From: Triglochin maritima
Lineage: Eukaryota; Streptophyta; Magnoliopsida; Alismatales; Juncaginaceae
Reading direction: 5' to 3'
Assembly: GCA_963682175.1 (NCBI GenBank)
Contig: OY821772.1
Location: 16,670,743-16,734,742 of the forward strand
DNA length: 64,000 nucleotides
Shown piece by piece: positions 11,111 to 22,624 of the stretch. The notes below the pieces were generated by a model. The model worked only from the letters and a program-made list of their open reading frames with translations. It was not told the origin of the DNA and made no database searches. A program made the position numbers and the translations under genes. Each line of letters opens with the position of its first letter. Position 1 is the first letter of the stretch.

Positions 11111-11597
11111 TGATTAGTAACATATCATACATTCCATTCATGCTATATATCCTTTATTTTAAGTCAATTGTGGGCTACTCGAGTGTTTGTTTGTGGTATT
11201 TCAGGTATTAGGTAATAAAGAAGAGAAATGAAGAGTAAAAGACTGAAATGTAAGAAGAAATGACTCAAATGAAGCAAAATAGACTTGTTTGTCATGCACA
11301 AGGACCCATCTGGAAATCAAGAAAGACCCAGCTGAAATATTATGGGACCTGAACACATGAAAAAAATTCCGGGAACAAAAATCCCTCTATCCCATGATCT
11401 TGAGAAGTATTTGGGAATCTAAAACAAACATGCTTGAACCAATGGACCAGGAGTGCACCCCATGTGCAATATAGGACACTTAAGCTCCTGGACGAAAAAA
11501 TGGGGCCGATCGGGCACAAATGATCCATGAGGTTTGACCCATATTTGTCACGTATTCACTGACGCCGTGCACTTACGGTTATTAAAATGATCAATCA
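11111..11597 (+). repeat. internally deleted LTR (subfamily C)
   Basis: Starts TGATTAGTAACATATC and ends ATGATCAATCA, matching the ends of the LTR at 12486-14007. It is only 487 bp: roughly 1 kb of the middle, TATA box included, is missing. Flanking five-mers TTATT and GGTTT differ, so it is not a clean solo LTR. Confidence 0.65.
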
Positions 11598-12485
11598 GGT
11601 TTCACCCAAGTTTCCCTCGGGGGGAGAGTAATCATAGGATTTTAGTATTCAAACAAATAAAGAAGTTCACCTATAACCTAGTGAGTCGAAGAATTCGTGC
11701 CTATGAGTATGAGGTAAATTGTCGTAGTCAGGGACCTTTAAACTCCTATGGGAAACCTTAAGTGTAGGTGTTTTGGTTCATGTGTAGATAATAAATAATT
11801 TAGTAGGATAATATCCCTTCTCGCATGACTCGTATCACTTGGGAAATTAGGTCCGAGAGTCCCTGTTGCTCTCGAGTCATCTGACTTGGGATGCACCGAT
11901 CGAACTCCCTTACGCGGGTGGTAGGGATCGCCCTATGTGGAGATTTGGGGGAAGGTGTATGTGATATTGTAAGTCCTCGCAAGCAATGATGCACGAAATG
12001 GGACATTGGGAGAATTGAACACCAACCAGTTTTCACTCCTTATTTTTAAAAAGACGAAAAATAAAAAATAACCTTAATGGACTTTAGACGATGTATCACT
12101 TGAGGATGTTAAGGTTGCCCATGTCTTTCACTTAAGTCTTTAATGAACTTGCATGAATGGTTTGCTAGGCTAGGTGTGTGGACAATTATAGATACATATA
12201 TAGAGTCGACACGTAGGATTACTGTGTCCAATGATCGCCAAACGTAGGTCCTTAAAGTCATGTTGCTAGGTTGAATAATGCATCATTGTTCAGATTTTGT
12301 TGGTCTATCCGCTGAGAACCCTCAGGAGACACCACTCCTCCTCCTTGGCGACAAGATGTTTTACGTCTTGTTGCACGTGTTAAGTGAAACCATGAGTCCT
12401 ACAAAAGTGAGGTAGGATTACCCATTTTAAATTTTCTCTTTCTTTGTTTTGCTCGAGACTAGGAAAAGGAAAGTGTGGGGGTATT
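11598..12485 (+). repeat. second copy of the 3' non-coding region
   Basis: This repeats 10224-11110 with moderate divergence (ccctcggggggagagtaatcatagg, cacgcgggtggtagggatcgccc and tcctccttggcgacaag blocks). It is placed between the deleted LTR and a full LTR of the same subfamily, so 3' region plus LTR occurs twice in tandem. Confidence 0.7.
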
Positions 12486-14007
12486 TACTTAGTAGAATAT
12501 CATACATTGCATTCATGCTACATATCATTTATTTTACCCCAATTTTGTGCTACTCGAGTGTTTGCGTAATGTGTTTCAGGTTTTAGTTAATAAAGAGGAG
12601 AAATGAACCAAAAAGGACCTAAATGGAAGAAGAAAGTACCATACTGAAGCATCTTGGACCTGTTTGTCACGCTACAGGACCCATCTGCAATTCAGGAAGG
12701 ACCCAGATGAAACTAGAGGGACTTGAGCATAAGGAAAACAATTTTGGTGCAAAAATCCCTCATTATCATGATCTTGAGAAGTATTTGGGGGAATTAAGAC
12801 CAAACAAGCTCAAACCAGAGGACTAGGAGTGCACCCCACATGTGAAATGGCTAACTCAAGATGTTGAAGAAAAAAGGGTAGATAAGACAAAAACAATCCC
12901 CAAGTGGAGGATCAATTTGCTCCAAATGAGCTCCATTTTCTCTCGTGACTTGAATCTTGGTTATTTGGGTGCGCCAGATGAGACAGAAAGCGATTACAAC
13001 CGTCAGATTGCTTCCAGATTCATCTACACCACTCTTTCTTCTATAAATAGGAATGTTTCTCCTACCTTCCCCTTCCTCTCCACCTCCACCATTAGAATAG
13101 CTTAAGTTTTACCCATTTGGTCTGCAAGAATAACGAAGTGGTTGGAGCTTGTAAACTAGTGCTTTCTTTAATCTAATGGTAGAATCCTTCTCCTCTTGTC
13201 TCTAGCTTTCTTCCTATCTATTTAGTTTTGTGTTTTGTTGGTTAGTTTAGTAGTTAGTGATTCTTGCCATGTGTAGTTGTTATTTCTTGTTGTTGTAGTG
13301 ATAAGTAGAGGGTAGATCGACCCCATTTAGAGTGGAGGTGATGTAGATTATGTGATGTGTTAGTGATGGGTTCTTCTTATCTTGTGCCATTTCATATTCT
13401 TAATGTAGATCTATGCATGTAACTTTCTAAAACTTGTATTAGATGAGATAATGGCCACACTAGGTACTTGTCTTATGCTAGATCTAGAGTTTATCTTGTG
13501 GCTTCTATATGATCATCTTGTTAGGGTAAATGACTTGTTATGTATGGATGCTTGATTAGTAGAGAATGCATGAATGTATTGAGTTGTATGGATGGTTAAT
13601 TGATGTCCTAATGTCCGCACTAGGTACTTAGTTCATTCTTGAGAACCCAAAGTGTATCTAATTTCATGTCTAACTATATTAGTCATGTATTCATGTAAAT
13701 GTAATTGATGTTAATTAGACTCCACATTAATTTCTAGTTGATTCACCTACTTTACACACTTGTGCCTCATGTAATTAAGAACCACTCACACACACATACC
13801 TACACATCTCCACTCCATGAGGTTTAGTTTAAATGTTGATTAATTTCTCATTTAGTGTAGTTAGTTTAGCATAATCACCTCATTCTCCTCTCCTTTCCCA
13901 CTCCAGCATGGTAGTCAGAACAACACTCACAATTCCTTGAGGTTCGACCCATATTTTCCATGTCTTCACCGACATCGTACACTTGTGGTTATTAAAACAA
14001 TCAATCA
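12486..14007 (+). repeat. LTR, subfamily C (about 1522 bp)
   Basis: Starts TACTTAGTAGAATATC after a tgtgggggtatt purine tract (TG at the LTR start has become TA) and ends AATCAATCA. It has a TATAAATAG box at 13042-13050. It lacks the paired palindromes found in the other Athila LTRs here and differs in much of its length from subfamily A. It is followed directly by a copia fragment, so it ends an element. Confidence 0.65.
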
Positions 14008-15752
14008 ATCACCTATTACTAGGTCCGGAGGATGAGCCCTTTTGTAAAGCCATTCCTTGGGAAGTTTCTCAACATACTCTTGTGGAGTTTCTTGAGGTCC
14101 TTTCTATGTCTTGGGAGGTGAGTCTTGTGAGGATACATTTCATATATCCTCCATGTATTCATCATCATGAGGACAATTGTCCACTTGTGCCAACTCATCA
14201 ATGTTGACATGAAGGGAGTCCTCTTGTTATAAATCATCTACCATCACAATTGCATACTTTTTTCCACCAAGGCTTATGGTCCTTGATTGACCAAAAAGGT
14301 CCAAGTGTTGGAGTTCTAGAGGTTTTGAAGTTGTTACTGCATTCAAGGATTTAAAGGAGCTTTAGAATTGTTTTCCAAATTGGCAAAAATTGTAAAGCTT
14401 ATCTTTCGGGAAATCTAGTTTAGGAAGTCATCGTATGAAGTTATATTTTGATAAATTGTGTAGTTGAGTCATACTAATGTGTCCGAACCGATTGTGCCAC
14501 AATCATGTCTCATTGTTTGAGGCAATTAAACAAGTTTCATGTGTGATTGAAACAATGTCATCTACATATACAACATAAACATTTCTTTGTTTAGTTCCTT
14601 TAAAGTTAGTTTTCATGTTGCTCTTACAGATAATATAACACAAAGATTGATAAAAAAACTAGATAATTAGCATCCGTAAGTTGGTTAAGACTAAGTAGAC
14701 TATGTTTTATACAATCTACTAATAAAACCTTTTCAATGAGAGGCGTAGAATGATTTTCATTACCGACATTACCAGGCAAATAGAGATGTCCCAACCTTCA
14801 AACGATGGATTCTTTAGCGTTGTCTCCACATGTGACGGTGCCCCATTCTATTGATTCGAAACATGAGAATGCGGTGGGGTACCTTCCATCATATTCCTTG
14901 AGCACCTACTATCAAGATCCACTTCCCTTTCTCCTTGTCTTGCCCTATAGCCAAAGAGGGAAATGACGATTTTGGTAGCCAAATTTGTTTGGGTCCTTGA
15001 GGGTTAACTTTAGGTACACAAACTTGTTTAGTCTTAGGCACCCAAATAGTTGAGGAAAACTTCTTCTTCATAAAAGAGTTGTTTGATGAGTGCACAAAGT
15101 ATTATTTGGATTTCTTTTGTAAAGCATGAACATATCCTAAGACATGTTTTTGTAGAGATTGTATTTGACTCCCTACAAGCATGTCAAACATATTTCTACC
15201 TTGAGTGAACTTCTCAAGATCCTTAATTAGTTGTGCATTTTGTGCTTTAAGATCTAACAGTTCATTATCATGTGAGGTAACTTTTAGACAATTAATTTTC
15301 ATGACAAGTCGTTCATTCTCCTTCACTAGTGCATCATTCTTGCTTGATAGATTATTGTTTACCTTCCTAGCTAGTTTATTTTATGACATATAAGGTCATA
15401 ATTTTCAACTAGCTCGCAGAATACATCAAGTAATTCATCATAGGTAAACGAATCAACTTAATAAGAGTATACCTCATGTTCTTTACTATGTGTCATGCGG
15501 CAAGAGTTAGAGCCACTGCTTGAGGTAGATGTCATGCTGCAAAAAGCTCCATCCTTCTCTTCTTGAGCCATTAAGCACATGTTGGCATCTTCCTTTTCGG
15601 ATCCACTTGAACAAAATGATCTTGATGGGGGTAGAATCATCCCAAGTAGCTTGTGGAGATGACTTTTGAGGCAGTGGACTTGTCTTTCCCTCTTGTACGC
15701 TGCCTTTCTATCTCATTGTCTCTTCTTTCTTCCATTTAGATCTCATAGGCCC
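14008..15752 (-). pseudogene. Ty1/copia (Sirevirus-like) gag-pol fragment
   Basis: Read right to left, a gag C-terminal region comes first, with an acidic/Ser-rich stretch ending NMCLMA (about 15560-15640). A coiled-coil-like segment follows (15102-15326, LKAQNAQLIKDLEKF). Next is the repeated WVPK motif (14889-15095). Last is a decayed GAG-pre-integrase and the integrase start, with LFGQSRTISLGGKKYAIVMV near 14225-14310. Several frameshifts and stops break the frame. The fragment is cut by LTRs of opposite orientation on both sides. It is related to, but clearly different from, the gag of the array at 18948-31521. Confidence 0.75.
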
Positions 15753-17179
15753 TGATTGATACGTTTCAATTATAACCGGAAGTGCACGGCCGCGTTGAAG
15801 CGGTGGCAAATACGGGTCGATCCACAGGGAGGTGTGTCGACTTTAGTTTGTTCGAAGGCGAGTGGGAAAGAAAGGAGAGAAAGATTGATTAAACTAAACT
15901 ACACTAAACTAGTAGCCACAAAGAAGGAAATGAAAGTATAAAACGAACTAAAACTAAGCTAAGCAACTACTAATAGAAAAAATAAAATTCAGGAATGGGA
16001 AACCCCCCTAAGGGGTGGAGTGTGTGTAAACATGAAATAATTGTGGTGAATGCTTACAATAAGCTCAAGTGTAGTTAGTGTTTGTTAATGCATAAGAAGT
16101 ACCTAATGACAAGACCTATCAATTAAAGCACTAACCTAGGTGATTAATATGAGCATGACAAATTTGTTATTAAGAACATAAACAAGCATGGAATGTACCT
16201 AACATTATGGCAGAAACCATCAAGTAAAAGTTCTTATTAATTCAAGCAAGCATACTAATATTTCTCACATACAATAATGTTTAGCATTCATACCATCTAC
16301 ATAGCATGTATACACATCTACTCCACCCCAAAGGGGAATGTAACTACTCACACATATTTAAACTAACATTTATACTAGGGAAAGAAAACAAGCTTAAACT
16401 AATTATAAGAAGACTAAAACAACAAGTTTAACTAAAAGGACATAAAACTAAAGAAGCATGCAAGACATAAGAAAGGAAATTAAACTAAGAAAGAAACAAC
16501 ATAACCAAAGGAAAACATCTATTATTACTCACTCAATTACAAATAGCCTCTCTCCACCAGGGTTTTTGCTTCAAGGCTTTAACTCCTAGTAGAGAGGATG
16601 ACCACCAAGAGAGAGATGGGGTACAAGAGAGGAGGGAGAGTTCTATTTATAGCCATAGAAAAAGGTAATCGGAGACAATCCCACCGTATGGGACTAAATA
16701 AATAGCAGAAATAGACTAAATACACTCTAATACGCGACCCGACAAAATCTTAGCGGATCCGAATCAAAACAGACTGCCAATCAGCGGTCTTGAACCGCCA
16801 ATTGGCGGTTTATATTGTTTGGATCCAGCCATTGTTTCATGTGGACTTTTATGGATGTCTTTGTTGGTCTTTGATGCATCTACTTCGCTTGCTGGAGCTC
16901 CGACCCAAATATAATTGCCAAAATACTCCCCATGATGGTGTGGAGTATTCTTGTTTGCTCATTGGTCCTTTGATCTTACATTTAGGTCCTTCGATCTTGC
17001 ATCTTAGTCCTCGAGTCTCTCAACTCAGTCCTTTTCCTTGCTATTAGGTCCATTTATAGTCTCTCCTTCTCAAACCTACTTATTCCTGAAAACTAAACAT
17101 TAAACTCGTTACATAGCATTGTTTGGGTGAAAGATAATGGATATAAGACACAAATATATGCATGATATGATGTCAATAA
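15753..17179 (-). repeat. E3 3' LTR (1427 bp)
   Basis: On the plus strand it runs from TGATTGATACG to GATGTCAATAA, where one substitution has changed the expected CA end. It contains paired palindromes (16772-16810) and a minus-strand TATAAATAG (16643-16651). A GC-rich inverted element lies near 16670. A polypurine tract, the complement of taccccaacacc, follows at 17182. Confidence 0.85.
16772..16810. promoter_or_regulatory. paired palindromes in E3 LTR
   Basis: GACTGCCAATCAGCGGTC (16772-16789) and AACCGCCAATTGGCGGTT (16793-16810) are 21 bp apart. The second is a perfect palindrome whose outermost bases have both changed compared with the commonest form. Confidence 0.8.
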
Positions 17180-18305
17180 AATACCCCAACACCTAACTTT
17201 TGCTAGTCTTGAGCAAAACAAAGGAAGAGAAAAATGAAAGAAAGGAAAAAGCATATGAAAAACAGGGAAATCCTAACTCACTTTCGTAGGAATCACGGTT
17301 ACACTTAGCACGTGCAACACGACGTTAAACCTCCTTGTTGCCAAAGAAGAGGAGTGATGTCTCCTGACGGTTTTCAGTGGATATACCCACAAAATCCGAA
17401 CAGAGATGCAATAATCAATCTAGAAACTCGACTCGATGGACTCATTTTCATTCTCCCAGGGTCAGGTTTCGTGCATCATTGCCTATAAGGACTTACACTA
17501 TCACATACACCTCTCCCCAAATCTCCACATAGGGCAATCCCTACCCCCTGTATAACGGGAGTTCGGTCGGCACATCCCAAGTCAAATGACTCGAAAGTAC
17601 TAGGCACAAAGTCCCCTCAGACCTACTTTCCCGAGCGATAGGAGCCGTGCGAGAAGAGAGAACACCTACTCACTTATTTCTTATCTACACATGAACCAAA
17701 ACCCTTACACTTAATGTCTCACAATAAGATTTAAAGGGTCCTCGACTACAACAAACTTTCTTATATTAACAAACACGAATTATTGACTCACTAGGTTTAG
17801 GGTGTACTTCTTTAATTATTTGAGTACTGAAACCCTATGATTACTCGCCCATCGAGGGAAAACTGGGATGCATCCTAATGACTAGATAAGTCTTAAAGCC
17901 ACTGTACTAGATATCCTATTGCATCAAGTTAAAGACAATTTTGGGAGCTTTCTTTTTACTTTGCCTCTCAACAGTTTTGCACAAGTAAAATCCACAAAAC
18001 ATTTTCTTTCGCAAACACATGAGGATTTTGAAAGAAATGTGAAAATTTTAAAGCACTAGGCAAGCAAAAGAGGACAAGTCACCCAAGGATCATCGAAGCA
18101 GATATATCAATATTAAATGCAGCACACTAACATGACCCTAGCAGTCAACAAAAGAAAACGAAATAAAAACAAAAAAGACACACAAACTATGTACACACGT
18201 GAAAACACCCCCACACCTAATCCATGCATTGTCCTCAATGTATGGCAAAATGGTGCCGACGCATGTATAGGGTGTACCAGACTAATGACGGTGGCCAGAG
18301 GTGCC
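17180..18305 (-). other. E3 3' non-coding region
   Basis: Homologous to the post-pol region of the other Athila elements, with a variant of the hairpin motif at 17540-17565 (gtataacgggag). No supported gene. Confidence 0.7.
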
Positions 18306-18479
18306 TCAAGTGGCACCTCGCTTAAGAGCCGACAATTTCCTATAGATCTTCCGGTTTTGTTTGGCTAAAATGACATTTTGCTGCTCAACAGCCATCTCAG
18401 AAATGTCGGTGTTAACAGCGTTCCTGAGCTCACAGATGAGCTTGAGGGACAAGTTCTAACATCCTCCTCCATGTCATCA
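18306..18479 (-). pseudogene. C-terminal part of E3 ORF3-like frame
   Basis: On the minus strand the frame interrupted at 43243 resumes here after removal of E4 and one copy of GCCAC. After about ten codons an apparent one-base shift moves into a frame with a charged, coiled-coil-like stretch (QQNVILAKQNRK), ending at a TGA at 18306-18308. The uninterrupted frame instead stops at 18365. Assignment to one ORF with 43243-43752 is an inference from the duplication and frame. Confidence 0.5.
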
Positions 18480-18484
18480 GCCAC
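18480..18484. other. E4 target site duplication, left copy
   Basis: GCCAC, repeated exactly at 43238-43242 directly after the E4 3' LTR. Confidence 0.9.
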
Positions 18485-18947
18485 TGATTGACATCATTTC
18501 ATGCTCATATTGGTATCTTATATCCATTATCTTACACTTAAGCAATGCTACGTGACAAGTTTTATGTTTAGTTTTCAGGAATAAAGAGGTTTGAAGAGAA
18601 GAGCCATGAAATGACCCAAAAGCAGGAAAAAAGGACTTAATTGTGAGACCTGTGGACTAAGATGCAAGGGAAAAGGACCTGATCGTAAGACCGAAGGACC
18701 TAAGAGCAAAACAGGAAACTCCACACCATCATGGGGAGTATTTTGACAATTTAATTCGGGTCGGAGCTCCAACAAACCAAGTAGATGCATCCAAGACCAA
18801 GAAACACATCATGAAAAGCCCACAACAAAAACCAAAGCGATCTGGGCCTTATAGGCCGCCAATTGGCGGTCTGGATCAGCCCAGATCCGCTAAGCTTTCT
18901 GCTGTATTTGTATTAATGTGTGTTTAGGCTATTTTTGGTATTGGTTT
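18485..18947 (+). repeat. E4 5' LTR, left part
   Basis: First 463 bp of a 1535 bp LTR, starting TGATTGACATC. It keeps a single palindrome (18854-18871). It is cut at 18947 by the Sirevirus-derived array, and its last five bases GGTTT are repeated at 31522-31526. Confidence 0.9.
18854..18871. promoter_or_regulatory. single palindrome in E4 5' LTR
   Basis: GGCCGCCAATTGGCGGTC. The 3' LTR of the same element has two (42053 and 42074). The difference is one 21 bp unit. Confidence 0.75.
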
Positions 18948-19253
18948 TGTTGGCTTTTTAGCCTTAAACTTTTTTTAGTTTTGATGATTAAGTAATCTAA
19001 TCTTAATCTCTATTTAATCAATCAACCTAGACAATCAAAGTAAGCAAACATGAATACATGCATTGCATATATATTCGTGTACTTGCGATATTCTTAATAG
19101 GTTGATGAAGAATCAAGCTAAGGAGCTTGGGGACAAGAAGATAAAGACTCAAGACATGTAATCAAGCTTTGGACCAATATGTAATGTAGTATAATTTGAG
19201 TCCTACGGATTAATGTAAACTTGAGCACATTACGATTTTGTCCCGTATCCCCA

Positions 19254-19820
19254 CGGTTAACCGAACCCTTCTCGGTAAACCGAATCTTGTAGAGTTCGGT
19301 CCACCGAACACCTTGCGATCAACCATGTAGAATCCTTTAGGTGTTCCCTGGAATAACCACCTCGGTATACCGAACCACTTTCGGTAGACCGAATTAGCCT
19401 GGACCGGTTTTGGACTTTGCTCCAACGGTCGTATTTAAATCTTGACCTAAAGCCAAATTGACTTATCCTTATTCGGTACACCGAACTTCATTCGGTCAAC
19501 CGAATCATATTGCTTTAGGAGACCAACGGCTATTTAACTTGACCGTTATTGGTAAACCATTCTCCCACGCTTTGTCAGCGCAAAACCCGCGCAAACTTCG
19601 GTCTACCGAAGTAGAGACGGTCAACCGAACCTAGTATAAACAGAACCCTACCAAACTTACTGTCCATTTTGGAACGGTTAACCGAATCATATTCGGTACA
19701 CCGAAAAACAATAGGGTTGCTAGTTAGAGAGCTACTGGAGTTGAGTGAGCGGTTCACCGAATAGAATTCGGTAAACCGAAACGACCATCTTCGGTAATCC
19801 ATTGGGTTAACGGTCTACCG
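19254..19820. promoter_or_regulatory. palindrome cluster in Sirevirus-type LTR
   Basis: Fourteen perfect copies of CGGTNNACCG lie in under 570 bp, many extended to TTCGGTNNACCGAA. The central two bases vary (TA, AA, CC, AG, AC, CA, CT, TC). The cluster ends about 100 bp upstream of the TATA box. Equivalent clusters are in the other three LTRs. Palindrome clusters in LTRs are a reported hallmark of Sireviruses. Confidence 0.85.
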
Positions 19821-19918
19821 AAGAGCGTGCAAATTCTGCCCGAACTTTTGTCACATCATCACATTTCATGGGTCAACTTTCTCACCCACTCCCCAACGAC
19901 TCTAAGAGCTTTGAAGCC

Positions 19919-19927
19919 TATATAAGG
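19919..19927 (+). promoter_or_regulatory. TATA box of Sirevirus-type LTR 1
   Basis: TATATAAGG, repeated at the same offset in the other three LTRs. Confidence 0.65.
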
Positions 19928-20492
19928 ACCTCATTAGAAGCACAACACAAGTACTACACTCTCCAAACATCAAGTATCCTTGTGCTATCTTTCCCAAACC
20001 TTCAAAGCTCAAATCCTATACACTCAAGCCAAAACTTCACCACTTGTATTCCTAAATCCCTATCATAATCCAAGTGTGCTCAAAGTTAGAGTGTCATTAG
20101 CAAGAGTTGTGATTCCATTCTTTCATCCAAATCACAAGAGTTGTAATAGCTTCAAGGAAGCTCCCTCTCGGGTTGTGAGAGGAGACACGGGCGAGGCGAG
20201 GTTGTTCGCGAGGCTCGGGTTTGTAAAGGCGTTGATCTCGGCCCGGTAACGGAGATCGGATAGTGGAAACCACAAGCGAGGCTCGAGGGACGAGCGGGGC
20301 TTGTGAGTGAGGACTAGGACCCGGGGAGGGTGCCGAACCTCGTTAAATCGGGCGTCGACTTCAACGTTGGTTTGCAAGTTCTCTATCTCTTAGAATAACC
20401 CTTGCATGATTAGTTGTTAGTTCGTAATTAGTTTTTAATTCCGCATCTTGTTTAATTACGATCACTAGAGGGCCCCTTAAGTTCCCCACATT

Positions 20493-20505
20493 TGGTATCA
20501 GAGCC
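20493..20505 (+). other. primer binding site of unit 1, initiator tRNA-Met
   Basis: TGGTATCAGAGCC, two bases after the LTR. Identical sites are at 24170-24182 and 27847-27859. None follows LTR 4, as expected for a terminal 3' LTR. Confidence 0.9.
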
Positions 20506-20543
20506 TTGTCAGCTAAATTTATTTTCTTAATCGAAATATTAGC

Positions 20544-22025
20544 ATGACTCAATCTAATCATAGTGAGGGTTTATCAACTAATAAACCACCTCTTTTTAAT
20601 GGCCTAAATTATGATTATTGGAAAAAGAGGATGAAAATATATTTGCAATCTCATGATTTAAAATTTTGGACTTTTATTTTAAAATCATACACCCCACCAA
20701 ATGATGATGAGATTATTTCATTACCTAAACCCAAAATTAAGGAGGCGGAAATTAATGCCCGCATTATGAATATGTTATATTGTGGTTTAAATAAAAATGA
20801 ATATAATCGAGTGAGAGGGTGTGAAAGTGCATATGAAATTTGGCACACATTAGAAATGCATCATGAGGGATCCACTAGATTAAAAGAAACTAGGATTAAT
20901 CTACTCATGCATAAATATGAATTGTTTCATATGCTACCCGGTGAAAACATAAGTGAGATGCACACTCGTTTCACCGAAATTATTAACTCCCTTAGTGCTC
21001 TTGGAAAGATTTTTAGCAAGGGAGAAATGACAAGGAAGATTCTTCGGTCTCTCAACGACGATTGGGAAGAAAAGACAACCGCAATAGAAGAAGCGCAAGA
21101 TCTAACGAAATTGTCAATTGAAGAACTCATGGGAAGTCTCATGACATATGAGATACAAATGAAAGACCGAAATGAGAAGAGAGTAAAGAAATCCTTAGGG
21201 CTACACGCCGTCGCCAATTCGATCAAAGAAGATAGTGATATCGAGGAACAATTGGTGACACATCAATTTAAGGAATTTCTCAAAGAAGAGAAAGAAAGTT
21301 AAAAGAAGAAGAAGAAGAGCAAAAAGAAGGAGAAGAAGAAGAAGGCACTTAAAGCCACTTGGGACTCCTCATCATCTTCTTCAATAGAGGAATTCGCCTC
21401 ATTATGCTTCATGGCAAGAAAAGACGATGAAAGTGAGGTATCTTCCTCCTCTTCTTATAATTCAAATAGTTCAAACAATTCAAATGATTATAATGAACTT
21501 CAAAATGAATTTAATGAATTGCTTGAAAATTTTGAAAAAGTTTGTGAGAAAAATAAACTAGCAAAGAAAAATATAAATGAGCTTCAATCTCAAATCAAAT
21601 CTATTATGAATGAAAAGATTGAAATTCTTGCTAGTCATGATAAGATTGCATTAGAGAACACTCAATTAGTAGATAAAATTACATCTCTAAATGCAAATTC
21701 ATCATGTGATCAAAATATTCAAGATCTAATTGCCAAAAATGTTAGATTACAAAGAGATCTTGAAAGATTCACAAACGGTAAGAAAATGCTTGACATGTTA
21801 ATAAGTAGTCAAAGACAATCACTAGATAAACATGGTATAGGTTTTTATGCTAATAACTTTAAGAACCATGTTATTCACACTACTTTGAATGGAAAGCATT
21901 TTGTAGTGAATAAAACTTCCTCAAGTATTTGGGCACCTAAAACCAAAATGGTTTGGGTTCCAAAAACTAACATGATTGGACCCAAGCAAAAATGGGTACC
22001 AAAATCTTCAATTGTAGGTACTTGA
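20544..22025 (+). pseudogene. gag-like frame, array unit 1
   Basis: A 493-codon frame from ATG 20544, broken by TAA at 21300-21302 after codon 252. The first 200 residues match the copia gag (UBN2-type) fold: NGLNYDYWKKRM near residue 20, EIWHTLEMHHEG near 95, and LRSLNDDWEEK near 168. A Lys-rich stretch, a Ser-rich acidic linker, a long coiled coil and the WVPK repeat follow, and the frame ends at VGT. A CCHC knuckle is expected between the gag fold and the Ser-rich linker, but only poly-Lys is found. The frame ends where protease would begin in a full Sirevirus. Confidence 0.85.
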
Positions 22026-22277
22026 AGGAGGAAATCGGTGGTTACCGGATGAGCTTCAAAGAAAAATTTAAAGCCGGTTGCATCACCGAATACGGGTTGA
22101 GTCAATTCAAAGCGCCACGACGGTATAAATTTTGATTGATTCTAATCTAAATTTTAGAGCTTAATAGACATATCTTATGATATAATTCATTGCATATCTT
22201 ATACCCTATTCATTGCATATCTTATACCACATCCATAATCATAAATGTAAAATTGTAAAATGGATGTTAAATAGGCT

Positions 22278-22624
22278 AAGAGGGAGAATAGAAATGCACT
22301 TAATTGTTAATACTCATTGTTGCTATTTAGCCTAATTGATAGGGGGAGCCTAAAATTGCAAAATCATATAATTAAGGGGGAGAATTAGATATCTTTTACC
22401 TTTGCATCAAATGCTTAATGTTTGCTTTTTGATTGATGTCAAAGGGGGAGAAGTATTAAGATGAGCTTCAATTTTAAATAAACTATGCATGTTGTTAGGG
22501 GGAGAAATCTTGTAAATGCATAGATTACATATATGTTAAGAAACAAAACATATAGAAAGGGGAGAAATAAAATTGAACTCAAAATGTTAAGATATAGATT
22601 TGCCATCATCAAAAAGAGGGAGAT
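22278..22624 (+). other. multiple polypurine tracts, array unit 1
   Basis: Purine runs of the gggggag type occur near 22278, 22341, 22375, 22444, 22497 and 22558, with the LTR-adjacent AAAAAGAGGGAGAT at 22611-22624. Multiple tracts before the 3' LTR are known from Sireviruses. The final tract has a G to A change shared with unit 2; unit 3 has AAAAAGGGGGAGAT. Confidence 0.75.

Larger units (their letters stand above)
18948..20490 (+). repeat. Sirevirus-type array LTR 1
   Basis: 1543 bp, TGTTGGC to CCCCACA. It has 14 perfect CGGTNNACCG palindromes between 19254 and 19820, a TATATAAGG box at 19919-19927 and a CpG-rich stretch near 20180-20350. Private variants include aaacttttttt near 18970 and cctagtataaac near 19630. 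Confidence 0.9.
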
